From Bacillus sp. N1-1 (GTDB lineage: Bacteria; Bacillota; Bacilli; Bacillales; Guptibacillaceae): a stretch of DNA of 64,000 nucleotides. Location: assembly GCF_009818105.1 (NCBI RefSeq), contig NZ_CP046564.1, forward strand, positions 3,658,001 to 3,722,000, in the 5' to 3' direction. Made by a program: the position numbers and the translations under genes. Position 1 is the first letter of the stretch; each line of letters begins with the position of its first letter. Of this stretch, positions 35,243-44,871 are shown in pieces. Below the pieces are notes generated by a model. The model was not told the DNA's origin and ran no database searches. It saw nothing but the letters and a program-made list of their open reading frames with translations.

Positions 35243-35279
35243 CTCCTCATCTCAGGCACGAGCTATTAACCTAACACCT

Positions 35280-35309
35280 ATTTAACCAGACATATGTAAG
35301 CGATGTCAA
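35280..35309 (-). promoter_or_regulatory. Sigma-A promoter of glpFK
   Basis: Perfect TTGACA (35304-35309) and TTAAAT (35280-35285) on the minus strand with 18-base spacing, immediately after the glpP stop codon. Confidence 0.7.
35295..35308. promoter_or_regulatory. CcpA catabolite-responsive element (cre)
   Basis: TGTAAGCGATGTCA matches the cre consensus TGWNANCGNTNWCA at every fixed position on both strands. It covers most of the -35 box and the start of the spacer of the glpF promoter, the geometry for CcpA repression. Confidence 0.85.
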
Positions 35310-35315
35310 GAGATT

Positions 35316-35876
35316 TTAATCGGGTTGGAAATGTTTCCACAATTCTTTCTTAGAAGTGGTGACCGCCGCAGCTCCACCACTTAGAGCTGCCTCTACATCT
35401 TCAATTGTACGAATAAATCCTCCCGCAAAAATTGGAACTTTTATTTGTTCATGAAGTTCTTCAAACACCTGCGGAATAATACCTGGCAAAACTTCAACAC
35501 AGTCGGGCTTCGTATTTTTCACCATACTATAGCTCGTATCTAACGCCATCGAGTCGAGCATGAACAAGCGCTGCACGGAGAGGATGCCTCTTCTTTTGGC
35601 TACTCCAAGCACACTGGATCTTGTCGAGATAAGGCCCGCCGGCTTAATTTCCTGACAGAGAAACTCGGCACCATGTTCATCATTTCGTAAGCCCTGCACA
35701 AGATCAGCGTGCAATAAAATCTTTTTCCCCGCTCGATTTCCTTCTCGTATAACTGATTTTAATTGGCCGATATGCGTATCTAAAAGTACAATATATGTAT
35801 ACTTACTATTTAATAAAATTTCAAAATCGCGCATTTTCCTCACAGCCGGTAGGATGCTTTGGTTATGAAATGACAT
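35316..35876 (-). CDS. glpP: Glycerol uptake operon antiterminator
   Basis: RNA-binding TIM-barrel-like protein that, with glycerol 3-phosphate, allows transcription through the glpFK and glpD leader terminators. 186 residues. LPAVRKMRDFEILL, LLHADLVQGLRNDEHGAEFL, ISTRSSVLGVAKRRGI, DCVEVLPGIIP and PIFAGGFIRT are the GlpP family motifs. The ATG is seven bases after GGAGGG. It lies immediately upstream of glpF with its own promoter; both RNA targets are present in this window. Confidence 0.96.
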   Translation of the reverse strand: MSFHNQSILPAVRKMRDFEILLNSKYTYIVLLDTHIGQLKSVIREGNRAGKKILLHADLVQGLRNDEHGAEFLCQEIKPAGLISTRSSVLGVAKRRGILSVQRLFMLDSMALDTSYSMVKNTKPDCVEVLPGIIPQVFEELHEQIKVPIFAGGFIRTIEDVEAALSGGAAAVTTSKKELWKHFQPD

Positions 35877-35899
35877 CGATCATCCCTCCTTTTCTTTTC

Positions 35900-35908
35900 A
35901 TCATACCA
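35900..35908 (-). promoter_or_regulatory. Extended -10 promoter candidate of glpP
   Basis: TGGTATGAT on the minus strand (TGn plus TATGAT), about 25 bases before the glpP start codon; the -35 is poor. Confidence 0.5.
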
Positions 35909-36004
35909 GAATAAATAGAAACTTCCATCTGAGGCTTAACTGAACCCAATAGTGGTCATGGTCAGAGTTCTACCTTCTCCTTCCTGTGTGTGGCCTTCCT
36001 ATAC

Positions 36005-36040
36005 GAAAAAAAGCACGCCCTCAAGAAGAGAGCGTGCTTT
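36005..36040 (-). terminator. Terminator of yvlD
   Basis: AAGCACGC and GCGTGCTT arms followed by U7 on the minus strand, at the yvlD stop codon. Confidence 0.88.
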
Positions 36041-36402
36041 TATGCTTTCCGACGAATCGGTTCCATGATGAACTTCTCAATCAATAAATTTAACAATCCG
36101 ATCACAATGGCAGCAAGCATCGCCATTGCAAAGCCATCTATGACGAATGCCTCTCCCATTAGTGACGCCGTAATCATAAGGGTGATCGCATTTATCACAA
36201 CAAGGAACAAACCTAGAGTGAGGATGGTAACAGGAAGGGTAAGCAGGATAAGGACCGGCTTAATAAACACATTTACTAGCGAAAGGATAACGCTCGCTAG
36301 AATAGCGGATCCAAGCCCTTGAATAAAAAATCCATCAAAATAACCTGCTACTACCATTAACACGACGCTATTTACAAGTAAACTTAAAAGCCAGTGTCGC
36401 AT
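36040..36402 (-). CDS. yvlD: Phage-holin-family / four-TM membrane protein YvlD
   Basis: 120 residues, almost wholly hydrophobic with four membrane segments (about 5-23, 30-50, 58-80 and 92-110) and a basic C-terminus (EPIRRKA). Belongs to the YvlD family of four-helix membrane proteins common in Gram-positives; function unknown. In B. subtilis it lies in yvlABCD next to hprK. Here it ends the DUF4870-yvlB-yvlD group and is followed by glpP instead. Confidence 0.85.
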   Translation of the reverse strand: MRHWLLSLLVNSVVLMVVAGYFDGFFIQGLGSAILASVILSLVNVFIKPVLILLTLPVTILTLGLFLVVINAITLMITASLMGEAFVIDGFAMAMLAAIVIGLLNLLIEKFIMEPIRRKA

Positions 36403-36465
36403 TATACCCCTCCCTATCCATCGACCTTTTTAGTATAAGCGTTTCTTTATCCCTTATTCTATCTT

Positions 36466-37518
36466 CTAAAGATAAGAAACTGAAATTGAACCAGCTGTTG
36501 AATTAGCTTCTATGCGATAGCTGTGTTCAGACTCCTCTTCAGTTCTAAACTTCTTCAAGCGATGCGAAATCTCTTTTTTCTCGCGAAGAATACTCATGTT
36601 ATTAAGATCCGTTGTAATCGCTCCGATTGTCGACTTTAGATCTCCTTTAATATTCATGCCTTTAGGTACAACAATTTGTATTGTACCGTTAACCGTTTTA
36701 AAATCCGCACTGCCACTAACAGCATTTTGTAGCGTATGGCGAATGGCTCCATTCATTGATTGCGCATCTGTTTCAACAAATGTGCCATCAATCGTAATTG
36801 GACCATTTGCCGTTTCAAGTTCACAAACTTCACCAGTTGACTCTTCTACCACAATCGCGCCATTTCCCGTTTCAGCTTCAAGTACTTTTACGTTAGATTT
36901 TCGAATACCGATTTTCCCGTTAGCTGTTTTTAACTTGGCTTTTGCTGATGTGACGCTCTCACCTGTTACATCTCCATTAAACGTCGTGATCCACACACCT
37001 TCATAGTTAGAGGCAGGGACATAAATCACTAGATTCACCTTTACATCAGCACGTTCTGATTTAAACGTCATTTTTCCATTATCAACTGAGAAGTAAGTAT
37101 CTCGTAACAGCTTATCCATTGCATCTTGTTGATTCGATACCCGGTAAACATTGGCACGACAATCGATTTTCACATCGTTTCGTTCCCAGGTCTGAAACGT
37201 AATTTCACCATTTCGAACATGCACATCAAGCGTCTCTGGTGTAACTTCCAGTTGTTCATAAACGTGAGTCACTTCTTCAGATGAACCAAAATTAAAATCA
37301 AGATCCATATCTTTTACTTTTTGAATAAGAGATTCGACAAACTGCCCTACTTTATAGCTAGGAGCGGTTCGATCAGTGTGAGTGTCTGTCGACTTCTCAA
37401 ATTTTCGTTCCTCTGATCCTTCATTTGTTCCGACAGCTTTTAATAGCTTGGCACCTTCATCAGCGGAAATTTTACCGTCTTCAATCATTTTAAGAATCAT
37501 TCTACGTTCTTCATTCAT
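36466..37518 (-). CDS. yvlB: DUF4097 beta-repeat protein YvlB
   Basis: 350 residues. A short helical N-terminus (EERRMILKMIEDGKISADEGAKLL, key pattern at residues 3-26) is the SHOCT-like segment of YvlB proteins. From about residue 95 onward come the short beta repeats of the DUF4097/LiaG type (for instance ITFQTWERNDVKI, NGAIVVEESTGEV, NGTIQIVVPKG). No signal peptide is visible. Proteins of this group are linked to envelope-stress operons, but the molecular role is unknown. It lies 45 bases after the DUF4870 gene, in the same orientation. Confidence 0.85.
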   Translation of the reverse strand: MNEERRMILKMIEDGKISADEGAKLLKAVGTNEGSEERKFEKSTDTHTDRTAPSYKVGQFVESLIQKVKDMDLDFNFGSSEEVTHVYEQLEVTPETLDVHVRNGEITFQTWERNDVKIDCRANVYRVSNQQDAMDKLLRDTYFSVDNGKMTFKSERADVKVNLVIYVPASNYEGVWITTFNGDVTGESVTSAKAKLKTANGKIGIRKSNVKVLEAETGNGAIVVEESTGEVCELETANGPITIDGTFVETDAQSMNGAIRHTLQNAVSGSADFKTVNGTIQIVVPKGMNIKGDLKSTIGAITTDLNNMSILREKKEISHRLKKFRTEEESEHSYRIEANSTAGSISVSYL

Positions 37519-37563
37519 TCAAAACATCTCCTTTTTGTTTATTCGCTTAAACTACTTGAACAA

Positions 37564-37857
37564 TTACCACCGGAGAACCTGAATTCCTTTTACAATGTTC
37601 CAGATAAAGACCACAACATTAAGTAAACTAAACAAGATAAAACCTAAAATGATCACCACACCTACATCCATCACAAATACAGCTAAAATCGCCAGAATGA
37701 TCGTAAGAAATGGAAGGAGGTGAGAAACAATGGAGCGCTTCGCATGGTATGAGACTTCTTCATCTCTCACAACAAAATAGACAATGATCGGAAAAAGAAA
37801 CGGTGCGAAAAATACGCTAAAATAACAAAGGGAGGACATTACTTTTTCTACAGACAT
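37564..37857 (-). CDS. DUF4870 membrane protein (YvlA-like)
   Basis: 97 residues with three membrane segments: FSVFFAPFLFPIIVYFVV (about 9-27), FLTIILAILAVFVMDV (44-60) and a C-terminal helix with WNIVKGIQVLRW. The conserved DUF4870 pattern of SSLCYFS followed by YHAKRS is clear. Start at MSVEKVMSSL (37857), which follows AAAGGGGAAG; the in-frame TTG before it lies on that motif. First gene of the yvl group; position suggests a yvlA equivalent. A PspC-type yvlC gene, present in B. subtilis, is absent here. Confidence 0.78.
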   Translation of the reverse strand: MSVEKVMSSLCYFSVFFAPFLFPIIVYFVVRDEEVSYHAKRSIVSHLLPFLTIILAILAVFVMDVGVVIILGFILFSLLNVVVFIWNIVKGIQVLRW

Positions 37858-37930
37858 AATTGCTTCCCCTTTCAATATTCTCTACCTAACTATACGATTC
37901 GTCAAAAAGAAAGTTTCAAAAAGAAATAAG

Positions 37931-37961
37931 AAAAAACGAAAAGACAGCGAATCGCTGTCTT
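37931..37961 (-). terminator. Terminator of uvrBA
   Basis: AAGACAGCGA and TCGCTGTCTT arms followed by TTCGTTTTTT on the minus strand, just after the uvrA stop. Confidence 0.82.
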
Positions 37962-37967
37962 AACAGT

Positions 37968-40835
37968 TTATACTGACTGAGTTTGCTCTAATTTCTTCTT
38001 CATCCGGTTTTTATCTCGCTCAAGAATTGGCGCAAGATAGCTTCCTGTGTAAGAACGTTCTTCTTTAACAATTTTTTCAGGTGTCCCAGTTGCAATAACT
38101 TCACCGCCGCCATCGCCACCTTCAGGACCTAGATCAATGAGATAGTCCGCTGTTTTTATGACATCCAAATTATGCTCAATAATGAGCACGGAGTCACCAT
38201 TTTCAACGAGACGTTGAAGGACTTCCAATAAACGAGATATATCATCAACATGCAATCCAGTCGTCGGTTCGTCAAGAATATAAAGTGTCTTTCCAGTTGA
38301 TCGTTTGTAAAGCTGTGAGGCAAGCTTCACACGCTGCGCTTCCCCGCCCGAAACAGTCGTAGCTGGCTGGCCAAGTTTAATATAACTTAAGCCTACATCG
38401 TAAAGGGTTTGAAGCTTACGGTTAATCTTTGGTATGTTTTTAAAGAAATCAAGGCCATCCTCTACCGTCATCTCCAGAATATCAGCAATATTCATACCTT
38501 TATACTCAATTTCTAGCGTTTCTCGGTTATAGCGTTTCCCATGACATACTTCACAAGGAACGTAGACATCAGGCAAGAAGTGCATTTCAATCTTAATGAT
38601 TCCATCACCGCGACATGCTTCACAACGACCGCCTTTAACATTAAAGCTAAACCTTCCTTTTTTATACCCTCGTACTTTTGCCTCATTTGTCTGAGCAAAA
38701 ACATCACGGATATCATCGAACACACCTGTATACGTTGCTGGATTCGATCGAGGCGTTCGCCCAATAGGAGATTGGTCAATATCAATAACTTTATCAACAT
38801 GTTCAAGGCCATTGATTTTTTTATGCTCACCAGGCTTATCCTTTGCTTTATGAAGCTTCTGAGCAAGCGCTTTGTACAAGATTTCATTGATAAGCGTACT
38901 TTTTCCTGAACCAGAAACCCCTGTTACACAAGTAAATAAACCGATCGGAATTTTTGCTTTCGTATTTTTAAGGTTATTTTCTTTTGCCCCAATGATTTCG
39001 ATGTACCTGCCATCAGGCTTTCGACGCTCCGTCGGCACAGGAATGAATTTCTTACCAGAAAGATATTCTCCAGTTAAAGATTCTTCATCATCCATAATCT
39101 CAGCCGGCGATCCTTCAGATGTAATGTAGCCACCATGTGCTCCCGCTCCAGGACCGATATCAATGATATGATCAGCAGATAGCATTGTATCCTCATCATG
39201 CTCTACGACAATAAGCGTATTGCCGAGGTCACGCATATTTTGAAGGGTTGAAATTAACCGATCGTTGTCACGTTGGTGAAGACCAATTGATGGTTCATCT
39301 AAAATATACAACACACCCATTAATCGTGAGCCTACCTGAGTAGCGAGTCGAATGCGCTGGGCCTCCCCACCCGATAACGTACCAGCGGAACGATTGAGCG
39401 TTAAATAATCTAAGCCAACGTTAACAAGGAAACCAAGGCGATCCTGAATTTCGCGTAAAATCATCTTACCAATTGTCGCTTCTTTTGCAGTTAGTTCCAA
39501 TTGATCGAAAAACCCTGCTGCATCTTTAATCGCATATTCAGTCGCTTCTCCAATATGCTTTCCGTTAATTAAAACAGAACGAGCTTCCTTCTTTAAACGG
39601 TAGCCTTTACATGTGGGACACGGTTTTTGAGCCATATAACCTTCCATTTGCTCACGAATGTAGTCAGAACTCGTCTCACGATAGCGACGCTCAACGTTTG
39701 GAATAACACCCTCAAATGGCACATTATTCTCGCGAACTTGTCCAAAATCATTTTCATATCGGAAATACACTTTTTCTCCATTGCTACCATAAAGCACTTT
39801 ATCAAGCTGCGCTCTTGGGATTTTGTTTACAGGAGTATCCATGTCAATACCGAAATGATTGCACACACTTTCAAGTAATTGCGGATAATAGTTTGAACTA
39901 ACAGGCTCCCATGGAGCAAGTGCATGCTCACGAAGAGACTTATCCCAATCCGGAATGACTAAATCAAGGTCCACTTCAAGCTTCAGACCTAAACCATCAC
40001 AAGAGGGGCAAGCACCGAAAGGACTATTAAACGAAAACAGTCTCGGCTCTAGCTCTCCAATCGAAAAACCGCAATACGGACACGAATGGTGCTGATTAAA
40101 GAGCAATTCTTCTTGTCCCATTACATCGACGATTACTTGTCCACCACCGAGATTAAGAGCAGTTTCAAGGGAATCTGCTAGTCTTGATTGAACGCCATCT
40201 TTTACTACAATCCGGTCAATAACAACTTCGATTGAATGCTTCTTGTTTTTTTCTAATTTGATTTCGTCAGCTACTTCCATCATTTCACCGTCGACACGAA
40301 CGCGAACATAGCCCTGCTTCTTAATATCTTCAAGCACTTTCACATGTTCACCTTTACGTCCTGATACGACAGGCGATAGTATCTGTAGCTTCGTACGCTC
40401 TTCATAAGTAAGAATACGATCGACCATTTGCTCAATTGTTTGTGACGTGATTTCAACGCCGTGACGCGGACAAACTGGTCGACCAATTCTTGCAAATAAC
40501 AGGCGAAGGTAGTCATAGATTTCTGTTACCGTTCCTACTGTTGATCGCGGGTTACGACTTGTTGTTTTTTGATCAATTGAAATCGCTGGTGAAAGCCCTT
40601 CAATGGCATCCACGTCCGGCTTATCCATTTGACCAAGAAACTGCCTTGCATAAGCTGATAATGATTCAACATAGCGACGCTGTCCCTCTGCATAAATTGT
40701 ATCGAAAGCAAGGGAGGATTTTCCCGAGCCTGATAAACCTGTAACCACCACAAGTTTATCTCTCGGAATCGTAACATCAATATTTTTTAAATTATGGGCT
40801 CTGGCCCCTTTGACGACGATCTCATCGTTTGCCAT
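37968..40835 (-). CDS. uvrA: Excinuclease ABC subunit A
   Basis: Damage-recognition ATPase of nucleotide excision repair. 955 residues. Two ABC-type nucleotide-binding halves: Walker [15 protein letters not shown] (near 31) and [15 protein letters not shown] (near 640), with signature motifs [12 protein letters not shown] and [12 protein letters not shown]. Zinc-finger cysteines are visible in [21 protein letters not shown] and CEACRGDG...CEVCHGKRY. It lies seven bases downstream of uvrB and is coupled to it; closed by a terminator. Confidence 0.98.
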   Translation of the reverse strand: MANDEIVVKGARAHNLKNIDVTIPRDKLVVVTGLSGSGKSSLAFDTIYAEGQRRYVESLSAYARQFLGQMDKPDVDAIEGLSPAISIDQKTTSRNPRSTVGTVTEIYDYLRLLFARIGRPVCPRHGVEITSQTIEQMVDRILTYEERTKLQILSPVVSGRKGEHVKVLEDIKKQGYVRVRVDGEMMEVADEIKLEKNKKHSIEVVIDRIVVKDGVQSRLADSLETALNLGGGQVIVDVMGQEELLFNQHHSCPYCGFSIGELEPRLFSFNSPFGACPSCDGLGLKLEVDLDLVIPDWDKSLREHALAPWEPVSSNYYPQLLESVCNHFGIDMDTPVNKIPRAQLDKVLYGSNGEKVYFRYENDFGQVRENNVPFEGVIPNVERRYRETSSDYIREQMEGYMAQKPCPTCKGYRLKKEARSVLINGKHIGEATEYAIKDAAGFFDQLELTAKEATIGKMILREIQDRLGFLVNVGLDYLTLNRSAGTLSGGEAQRIRLATQVGSRLMGVLYILDEPSIGLHQRDNDRLISTLQNMRDLGNTLIVVEHDEDTMLSADHIIDIGPGAGAHGGYITSEGSPAEIMDDEESLTGEYLSGKKFIPVPTERRKPDGRYIEIIGAKENNLKNTKAKIPIGLFTCVTGVSGSGKSTLINEILYKALAQKLHKAKDKPGEHKKINGLEHVDKVIDIDQSPIGRTPRSNPATYTGVFDDIRDVFAQTNEAKVRGYKKGRFSFNVKGGRCEACRGDGIIKIEMHFLPDVYVPCEVCHGKRYNRETLEIEYKGMNIADILEMTVEDGLDFFKNIPKINRKLQTLYDVGLSYIKLGQPATTVSGGEAQRVKLASQLYKRSTGKTLYILDEPTTGLHVDDISRLLEVLQRLVENGDSVLIIEHNLDVIKTADYLIDLGPEGGDGGGEVIATGTPEKIVKEERSYTGSYLAPILERDKNRMKKKLEQTQSV

Positions 40836-40842
40836 TTGTTCG

Positions 40843-42822
40843 TCATCCTTCCGCTTTAAGCTCTAATAATAGGTCACGAAGTTCAGCAGCGCGCTCGAAA
40901 TTAAGGTCTCGCGCAGCATCCTTCATTTCTTTTTCTACATTTTCAATCACTTTTGCACGTTCTTGCTTGTTCATCTTACCTGGCTTAGGTACTGTATATT
41001 CTTCGCCTTCTTCAGCCGTAATAGTGGCTCGGATACCTTCACGAACTTTTTTCTTAATTGTCGTTGGAGTAATACCGTACTTGGTGTTGTATTCTTGTTG
41101 AATTTCGCGACGGCGACTTGTTTCATTCATCGCAATTTCCATCGAATTCGTCACTTTATCAGCATATAAAATAACATGTCCGCTGGAATTACGAGCGGCA
41201 CGGCCAATCGTTTGAATTAAGGAGCGTTCCGATCTCAAGAAACCTTCCTTATCCGCATCCAAAATGGCGACAAGTGACACTTCAGGAATATCGAGTCCCT
41301 CTCTAAGAAGGTTAATTCCAACTAATACATCAAATACCCCTAAGCGTAAATCACGTATAATCTCAATTCGTTCAAGCGTTTTTATTTCAGAGTGCAGGTA
41401 ACGTACCTTTACCCCCATTTCAAGCAAATAATCCGTTAAGTCTTCTGACATTTTTTTCGTGAGGGTAGTAACAAGCACACGTTCATTACGAGCCGATCGT
41501 TGATTAATTTCATCAAGTAGATCATCAATCTGACCTTCGATTGGACGCATTTCAATCGTAGGATCAAGAAGTCCCGTTGGACGAATAATCTGCTCCACAA
41601 CTTGCGTCGAATGCTCGCCTTCATATGGACCCGGCGTTGCTGATACATAGACAAACTGATGAGCTTTCTCTTCGAACTCTTCAAATCGAAGGGGGCGGTT
41701 ATCTTTCGCAGAAGGTAGTCGGAAGCCGTGATCGACCAGCACGCCTTTTCTCGCCTGGTCACCGTTATACATACCTCTTACTTGAGGAAGCGTAACATGA
41801 GACTCATCGACCATAATTAAGAAGTCATCTGGGAAGTAGTCCATCAACGTATATGGTGTTGCTCCCGCTTCACGAAGCGTTAAATGTCTTGAATAGTTTT
41901 CAATTCCTGAACAGAATCCCATCTCCGCCATCATTTCAATATCATACCTTGTTCGCTGCTCTAGACGCTGCGCTTCAAGAAGTTTTCCTTCGTCATTAAG
42001 TACTTTAAGCCTTTCTTCAAGCTCAGCTTCAATACGTTGGATAGCGATTTTTAACTTTTCTTCACGGGTTACGAAGTGAGATGCTGGGAAAATGGCCACG
42101 TGCTCTCGCTCTCCCAGAATTTCACCAGTTAACGAATTCACTTCTGTAATACGATCAATTTCGTCCCCAAAAAATTCAATGCGAATGCATTGCTCATCAC
42201 GAGATGCTGGGAAAATTTCCACAACATCTCCTCGAACGCGAAATGTCCCGCGCGTAAAATTAATATCATTGCGCGCATATTGAATATCGACCATATCCCG
42301 CAATAGCTGATCGCGATCTTTCTCCATTCCTTTTCGAAGGGATAGCACTAAGCTCTTGTACTCTTCTGGATTACCGAGACCATAAATACAAGAAACACTC
42401 GCTACGATAATAACATCATTTCGCTCAAATAAACTGGATGTTGCTGAGTGGCGAAGCTTATCAATTTCATCATTAATACTTGCATCTTTTTCAATAAATG
42501 TATCAGATTGAGGTATGTACGCTTCGGGCTGATAGTAATCATAATAGCTGACGAAGTATTCCACTGCATTATGTGGGAAGTACTCTTTAAATTCGCTATA
42601 TAACTGTCCCGCCAGCGTTTTATTGTGCGCAATAATAAGGGTAGGTTTATTCACCTCTTGAATTACGTTTGACATCGTAAACGTTTTACCAGTTCCAGTT
42701 GCACCAAGCAACGTTTGATGACGCTCATTTTGTTGAACACCTTTCACGAGCTTCTTGATTGCTTCTGGCTGGTCACCTTGAGGCTCATAATCCGATACCA
42801 ACTCAAACTTTTTCTCCACCAT
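40843..42822 (-). CDS. uvrB: Excinuclease ABC subunit B
   Basis: Helicase-like subunit that verifies DNA damage and recruits UvrC. 659 residues. Walker A GATGTGKT near 45, the beta-hairpin region [16 protein letters not shown], the DESH box as [10 protein letters not shown], helicase motif [11 protein letters not shown], and a C-terminal UVR domain that contacts UvrC (last 40 residues). GGAGG is five bases before the ATG. A LexA/DinR-like box lies upstream, so SOS induction is likely. uvrA follows. Confidence 0.98.
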   Translation of the reverse strand: MVEKKFELVSDYEPQGDQPEAIKKLVKGVQQNERHQTLLGATGTGKTFTMSNVIQEVNKPTLIIAHNKTLAGQLYSEFKEYFPHNAVEYFVSYYDYYQPEAYIPQSDTFIEKDASINDEIDKLRHSATSSLFERNDVIIVASVSCIYGLGNPEEYKSLVLSLRKGMEKDRDQLLRDMVDIQYARNDINFTRGTFRVRGDVVEIFPASRDEQCIRIEFFGDEIDRITEVNSLTGEILGEREHVAIFPASHFVTREEKLKIAIQRIEAELEERLKVLNDEGKLLEAQRLEQRTRYDIEMMAEMGFCSGIENYSRHLTLREAGATPYTLMDYFPDDFLIMVDESHVTLPQVRGMYNGDQARKGVLVDHGFRLPSAKDNRPLRFEEFEEKAHQFVYVSATPGPYEGEHSTQVVEQIIRPTGLLDPTIEMRPIEGQIDDLLDEINQRSARNERVLVTTLTKKMSEDLTDYLLEMGVKVRYLHSEIKTLERIEIIRDLRLGVFDVLVGINLLREGLDIPEVSLVAILDADKEGFLRSERSLIQTIGRAARNSSGHVILYADKVTNSMEIAMNETSRRREIQQEYNTKYGITPTTIKKKVREGIRATITAEEGEEYTVPKPGKMNKQERAKVIENVEKEMKDAARDLNFERAAELRDLLLELKAEG

Positions 42823-42854
42823 CTTCGCCTCCGTTCCTATCTTTCCTGTGGTTT

Positions 42855-42885
42855 ATTATAACACAGATGTTAGGCAAAACTTCAA
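42855..42885 (-). promoter_or_regulatory. Promoter of uvrBA
   Basis: A perfect TATAAT (42855-42860) with an upstream TGn (TGTTATAAT) on the minus strand. TTGAAG (42880-42885) is a -35 candidate at a long 19-base spacing. Confidence 0.65.
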
Positions 42886-42891
42886 TTAAAG

Positions 42892-42905
42892 CGAACTTAT
42901 ATTCG
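42892..42905. promoter_or_regulatory. LexA (DinR) box upstream of uvrB
   Basis: CGAACTTATATTCG differs at one position from the Bacillus SOS consensus CGAAC-N4-GTTCG. It lies directly upstream of the uvrB -35 region. Confidence 0.75.
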
Positions 42906-42964
42906 CATTTTTTACTAACTTTCTCTTGCGATGAAACTCCTGTATGCTGTTAAAGGTGGACAGA

Positions 42965-43888
42965 GTGACTCACCTTCTGTCTACTGTTTTACAAGCTTTA
43001 TTAAAAAAGGGGTTTTATTATTTGCTGCTTTTATGGGCTTTACCAACAGGCTTAGCCATTGGAGCGATCTCGGGATTTTTCGGGGTGGGCGGTGGATTTC
43101 TTCTCACGCCAATCCTCCTACTGCTTGGGTATTCTCCATCAACCGCCATCACAATCAGTTTACTTTACAGTATGAGTACATCGTTTTCTGGAGCTTTAAC
43201 CTATATACAAAGTAAGAAATTCATATTAAAAACTACACTATTTCTATCAATTAGTGGCATGATTGGAACTCAGCTTGCTAAGCCACTTGTCCTCTACCTT
43301 ACTAAAGAAGGACTAGATGATACGGTTATCTCCCTACTATATATCCTGCTTTTAGGGTATTTTTCAATATCAATGCTGTTCGAAGCTAAGAAAAACACTG
43401 AAAATAGAAGTACTACTACCTTTTCCCCTCTTAGGCCAATTCTAATCGGCTTACTAGGCGGATTTGTTTCATCAATTCTTGGCGTTGGAGGTGGCTTTGT
43501 GATGGTACCGTTATTAATAAGTGTATTAGGTATACCAGCCCCACTAGCCGTTGGTACATCGCTTACGTCAATCTTCTTCATTGTATCGACAGGTTTTTTC
43601 TCTTACATACAAACGGTCTCGATCCCGATTACGCTTGCTACTATTCTTGTGATTGGGGCATTAGTTGGGGCTCGATTTGGCGCAAGCGTAACAGCTTCTT
43701 TTCCTGAAAAAATGATGAAGAAATTACTTGGCATACTTTATTTGTTTACGATGATTAGTATCGTATTAAAGCTACTTAACCAAACAATTCCTGGCCTACT
43801 CATCCTTATGGGATATATTGTGATGTTAATGGGGCTATTTCTTTACCAGTATTGGACGAAAAAGAAGCGCCTATTCTTTTTTGAATAG
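42965..43888 (+). CDS. Sulfite exporter TauE/SafE family membrane protein
   Basis: About 307 residues with eight hydrophobic segments. The two family repeats GAISGFFGVGGGFLLTPILLLLG (near 40; longer than shown in most motifs) and SSILGVGGGFVMVPLL (near 190) are diagnostic for the TauE/SafE (DUF81) superfamily, which exports small organic or sulfur anions; the substrate is unknown. The start is uncertain: GTG at 42965 has AAAGGTG six bases upstream; a TTG later, after AAAGGGG, would also give a normal N-terminus. Its orientation is opposite to both neighbours, and it sits between csbA and uvrB, which are adjacent in B. subtilis. Confidence 0.85.
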   Translation: MTHLLSTVLQALLKKGFYYLLLLWALPTGLAIGAISGFFGVGGGFLLTPILLLLGYSPSTAITISLLYSMSTSFSGALTYIQSKKFILKTTLFLSISGMIGTQLAKPLVLYLTKEGLDDTVISLLYILLLGYFSISMLFEAKKNTENRSTTTFSPLRPILIGLLGGFVSSILGVGGGFVMVPLLISVLGIPAPLAVGTSLTSIFFIVSTGFFSYIQTVSIPITLATILVIGALVGARFGASVTASFPEKMMKKLLGILYLFTMISIVLKLLNQTIPGLLILMGYIVMLMGLFLYQYWTKKKRLFFFE

Positions 43889-43892
43889 ACGC
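43867..43892. terminator. Bidirectional terminator between the TauE gene and csbA
   Basis: GCGCCTATTC and GAATAGACGC arms around a T6 loop. T-rich tracts follow on both strands. It overlaps the last codons of the TauE gene. Confidence 0.65.
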
Positions 43893-44122
43893 TACTTCAT
43901 TTTTTTCTTATTCTTTTTTTGGGTTTGCATCGAAAAATAAAAACCTACGAGCGAAGACAGTACGGTTAGTAAAATCAGGTGAATGGGATGATCAAGTCCA
44001 CCGAATACAGCCCACATAAATAAAATGGTTAATCCAAAGCTAACGTATGTGTTATATGTTACTCGTGTAAACACGACCATAATTATTGCTGGAACTAATA
44101 AAGCAATTAATATTCCCTGCAT
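43892..44122 (-). CDS. csbA: CsbA-family small membrane protein
   Basis: 76 residues with two or three membrane segments and a lysine-rich tail (QKKNKKKMK). It resembles B. subtilis CsbA in length, in the motif FTRVTYNTYVS near residue 18 and in the basic end, and it lies upstream of uvrBA in the same orientation. CsbA is a sigma-B-controlled protein of unknown function; I see no convincing sigma-B promoter here. AGGGGA lies about ten bases before the ATG. Confidence 0.75.
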   Translation of the reverse strand: MQGILIALLVPAIIMVVFTRVTYNTYVSFGLTILFMWAVFGGLDHPIHLILLTVLSSLVGFYFSMQTQKKNKKKMK

Positions 44123-44148
44123 ACGGATGAGTTCCCCTCTCTAAACAC

Positions 44149-44183
44149 TTCTCTCCCCATCTTACAACAAGATAGGGAGAGAA
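44149..44183. repeat. Inverted repeat between csbA and the thioesterase gene
   Basis: TTCTCTCCC and GGGAGAGAA outer arms, ATCTT and AAGAT inner arms, with one mismatch. No U-run follows on either strand. It could be an operator for csbA or a weak terminator for the thioesterase gene. Confidence 0.5.
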
Positions 44184-44244
44184 AGCTATGATGAGTAAGG
44201 AATTCTCTCTATTTACTCGATGAAGCTGATTCGCGTTTTAGTCT

Positions 44245-44799
44245 TTACACCCCAGTAAATTGAGCAGCATCCCACGGTTTTGGCGTTCCGAATTCACGCG
44301 CTAACTTCCGACTTTCGCCCTTTCTTCCTTTACGAAGTTCTTTACGTTCAGCAGCTGTTTCATTCAAGAATTTTTCTTCTTCCGTTTCAGGATAAACACC
44401 AGGTACTTCAACCGGGTTCCCTTCTTCATCAAGGGCAACAAACGTTAGAAGCGCTGTTGCACAAACATGACGTTCACCGGTGAACATTTTTTCCGCAATA
44501 GCTTTCACAAAAACTTCCATAGATGTTTTATGTGTCCACGTCACCATTGATTCAAGACAAACGATGTCTCCCTGGTGAATTGGATGAAGAAAATCGACTG
44601 AATCGGTTGAAGCTGTCACACAAGGTCTTCTTGAATGACGAGTTGCTGAAATAAGGGCAACATCATCAATAAACGCCATTAATTGACCTCCAAATAACGT
44701 GCCATGAATATTCGTATGAGTTGGGTTAACGACTGTCGCTTTCGCCGTTCTAGACTCATTCGTTGACTTCATGTGGCTATTTTCTAATTCATTGTTCAT
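44245..44799 (-). CDS. Acyl-CoA thioesterase (hot-dog fold, YkhA-like)
   Basis: Hydrolyses acyl-CoA thioesters. 184 residues. The hot-dog domain covers about residues 15-135; NIHGTLFGGQLMAFIDDVALI includes the conserved Asn/Gly/Asp active-site region, and DSVDFLHPIHQGDIV follows. The C-terminal third is charged and lysine-rich (ERKELRKGRKGESRKL), as in the YkhA group of bacilli. The ATG at 44799 follows AAAGGTG; the upstream GTG is part of that site. The physiological acyl chain is unknown. It lies 72 bases downstream of the Rok-like gene. Confidence 0.88.
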   Translation of the reverse strand: MNNELENSHMKSTNESRTAKATVVNPTHTNIHGTLFGGQLMAFIDDVALISATRHSRRPCVTASTDSVDFLHPIHQGDIVCLESMVTWTHKTSMEVFVKAIAEKMFTGERHVCATALLTFVALDEEGNPVEVPGVYPETEEEKFLNETAAERKELRKGRKGESRKLAREFGTPKPWDAAQFTGV

Positions 44800-44871
44800 T
44801 CTAATCACCTTTTCTTTCTTTATAAAACCGCTCTTTTTTATAAGAGATAATTGGACAAGACCGCTTTATGA

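Noticed and set aside
36596..37006. 136-residue plus-strand frame over yvlB
   Set aside because: Antisense to the beta-repeat region of yvlB; no ribosome site and no family features.
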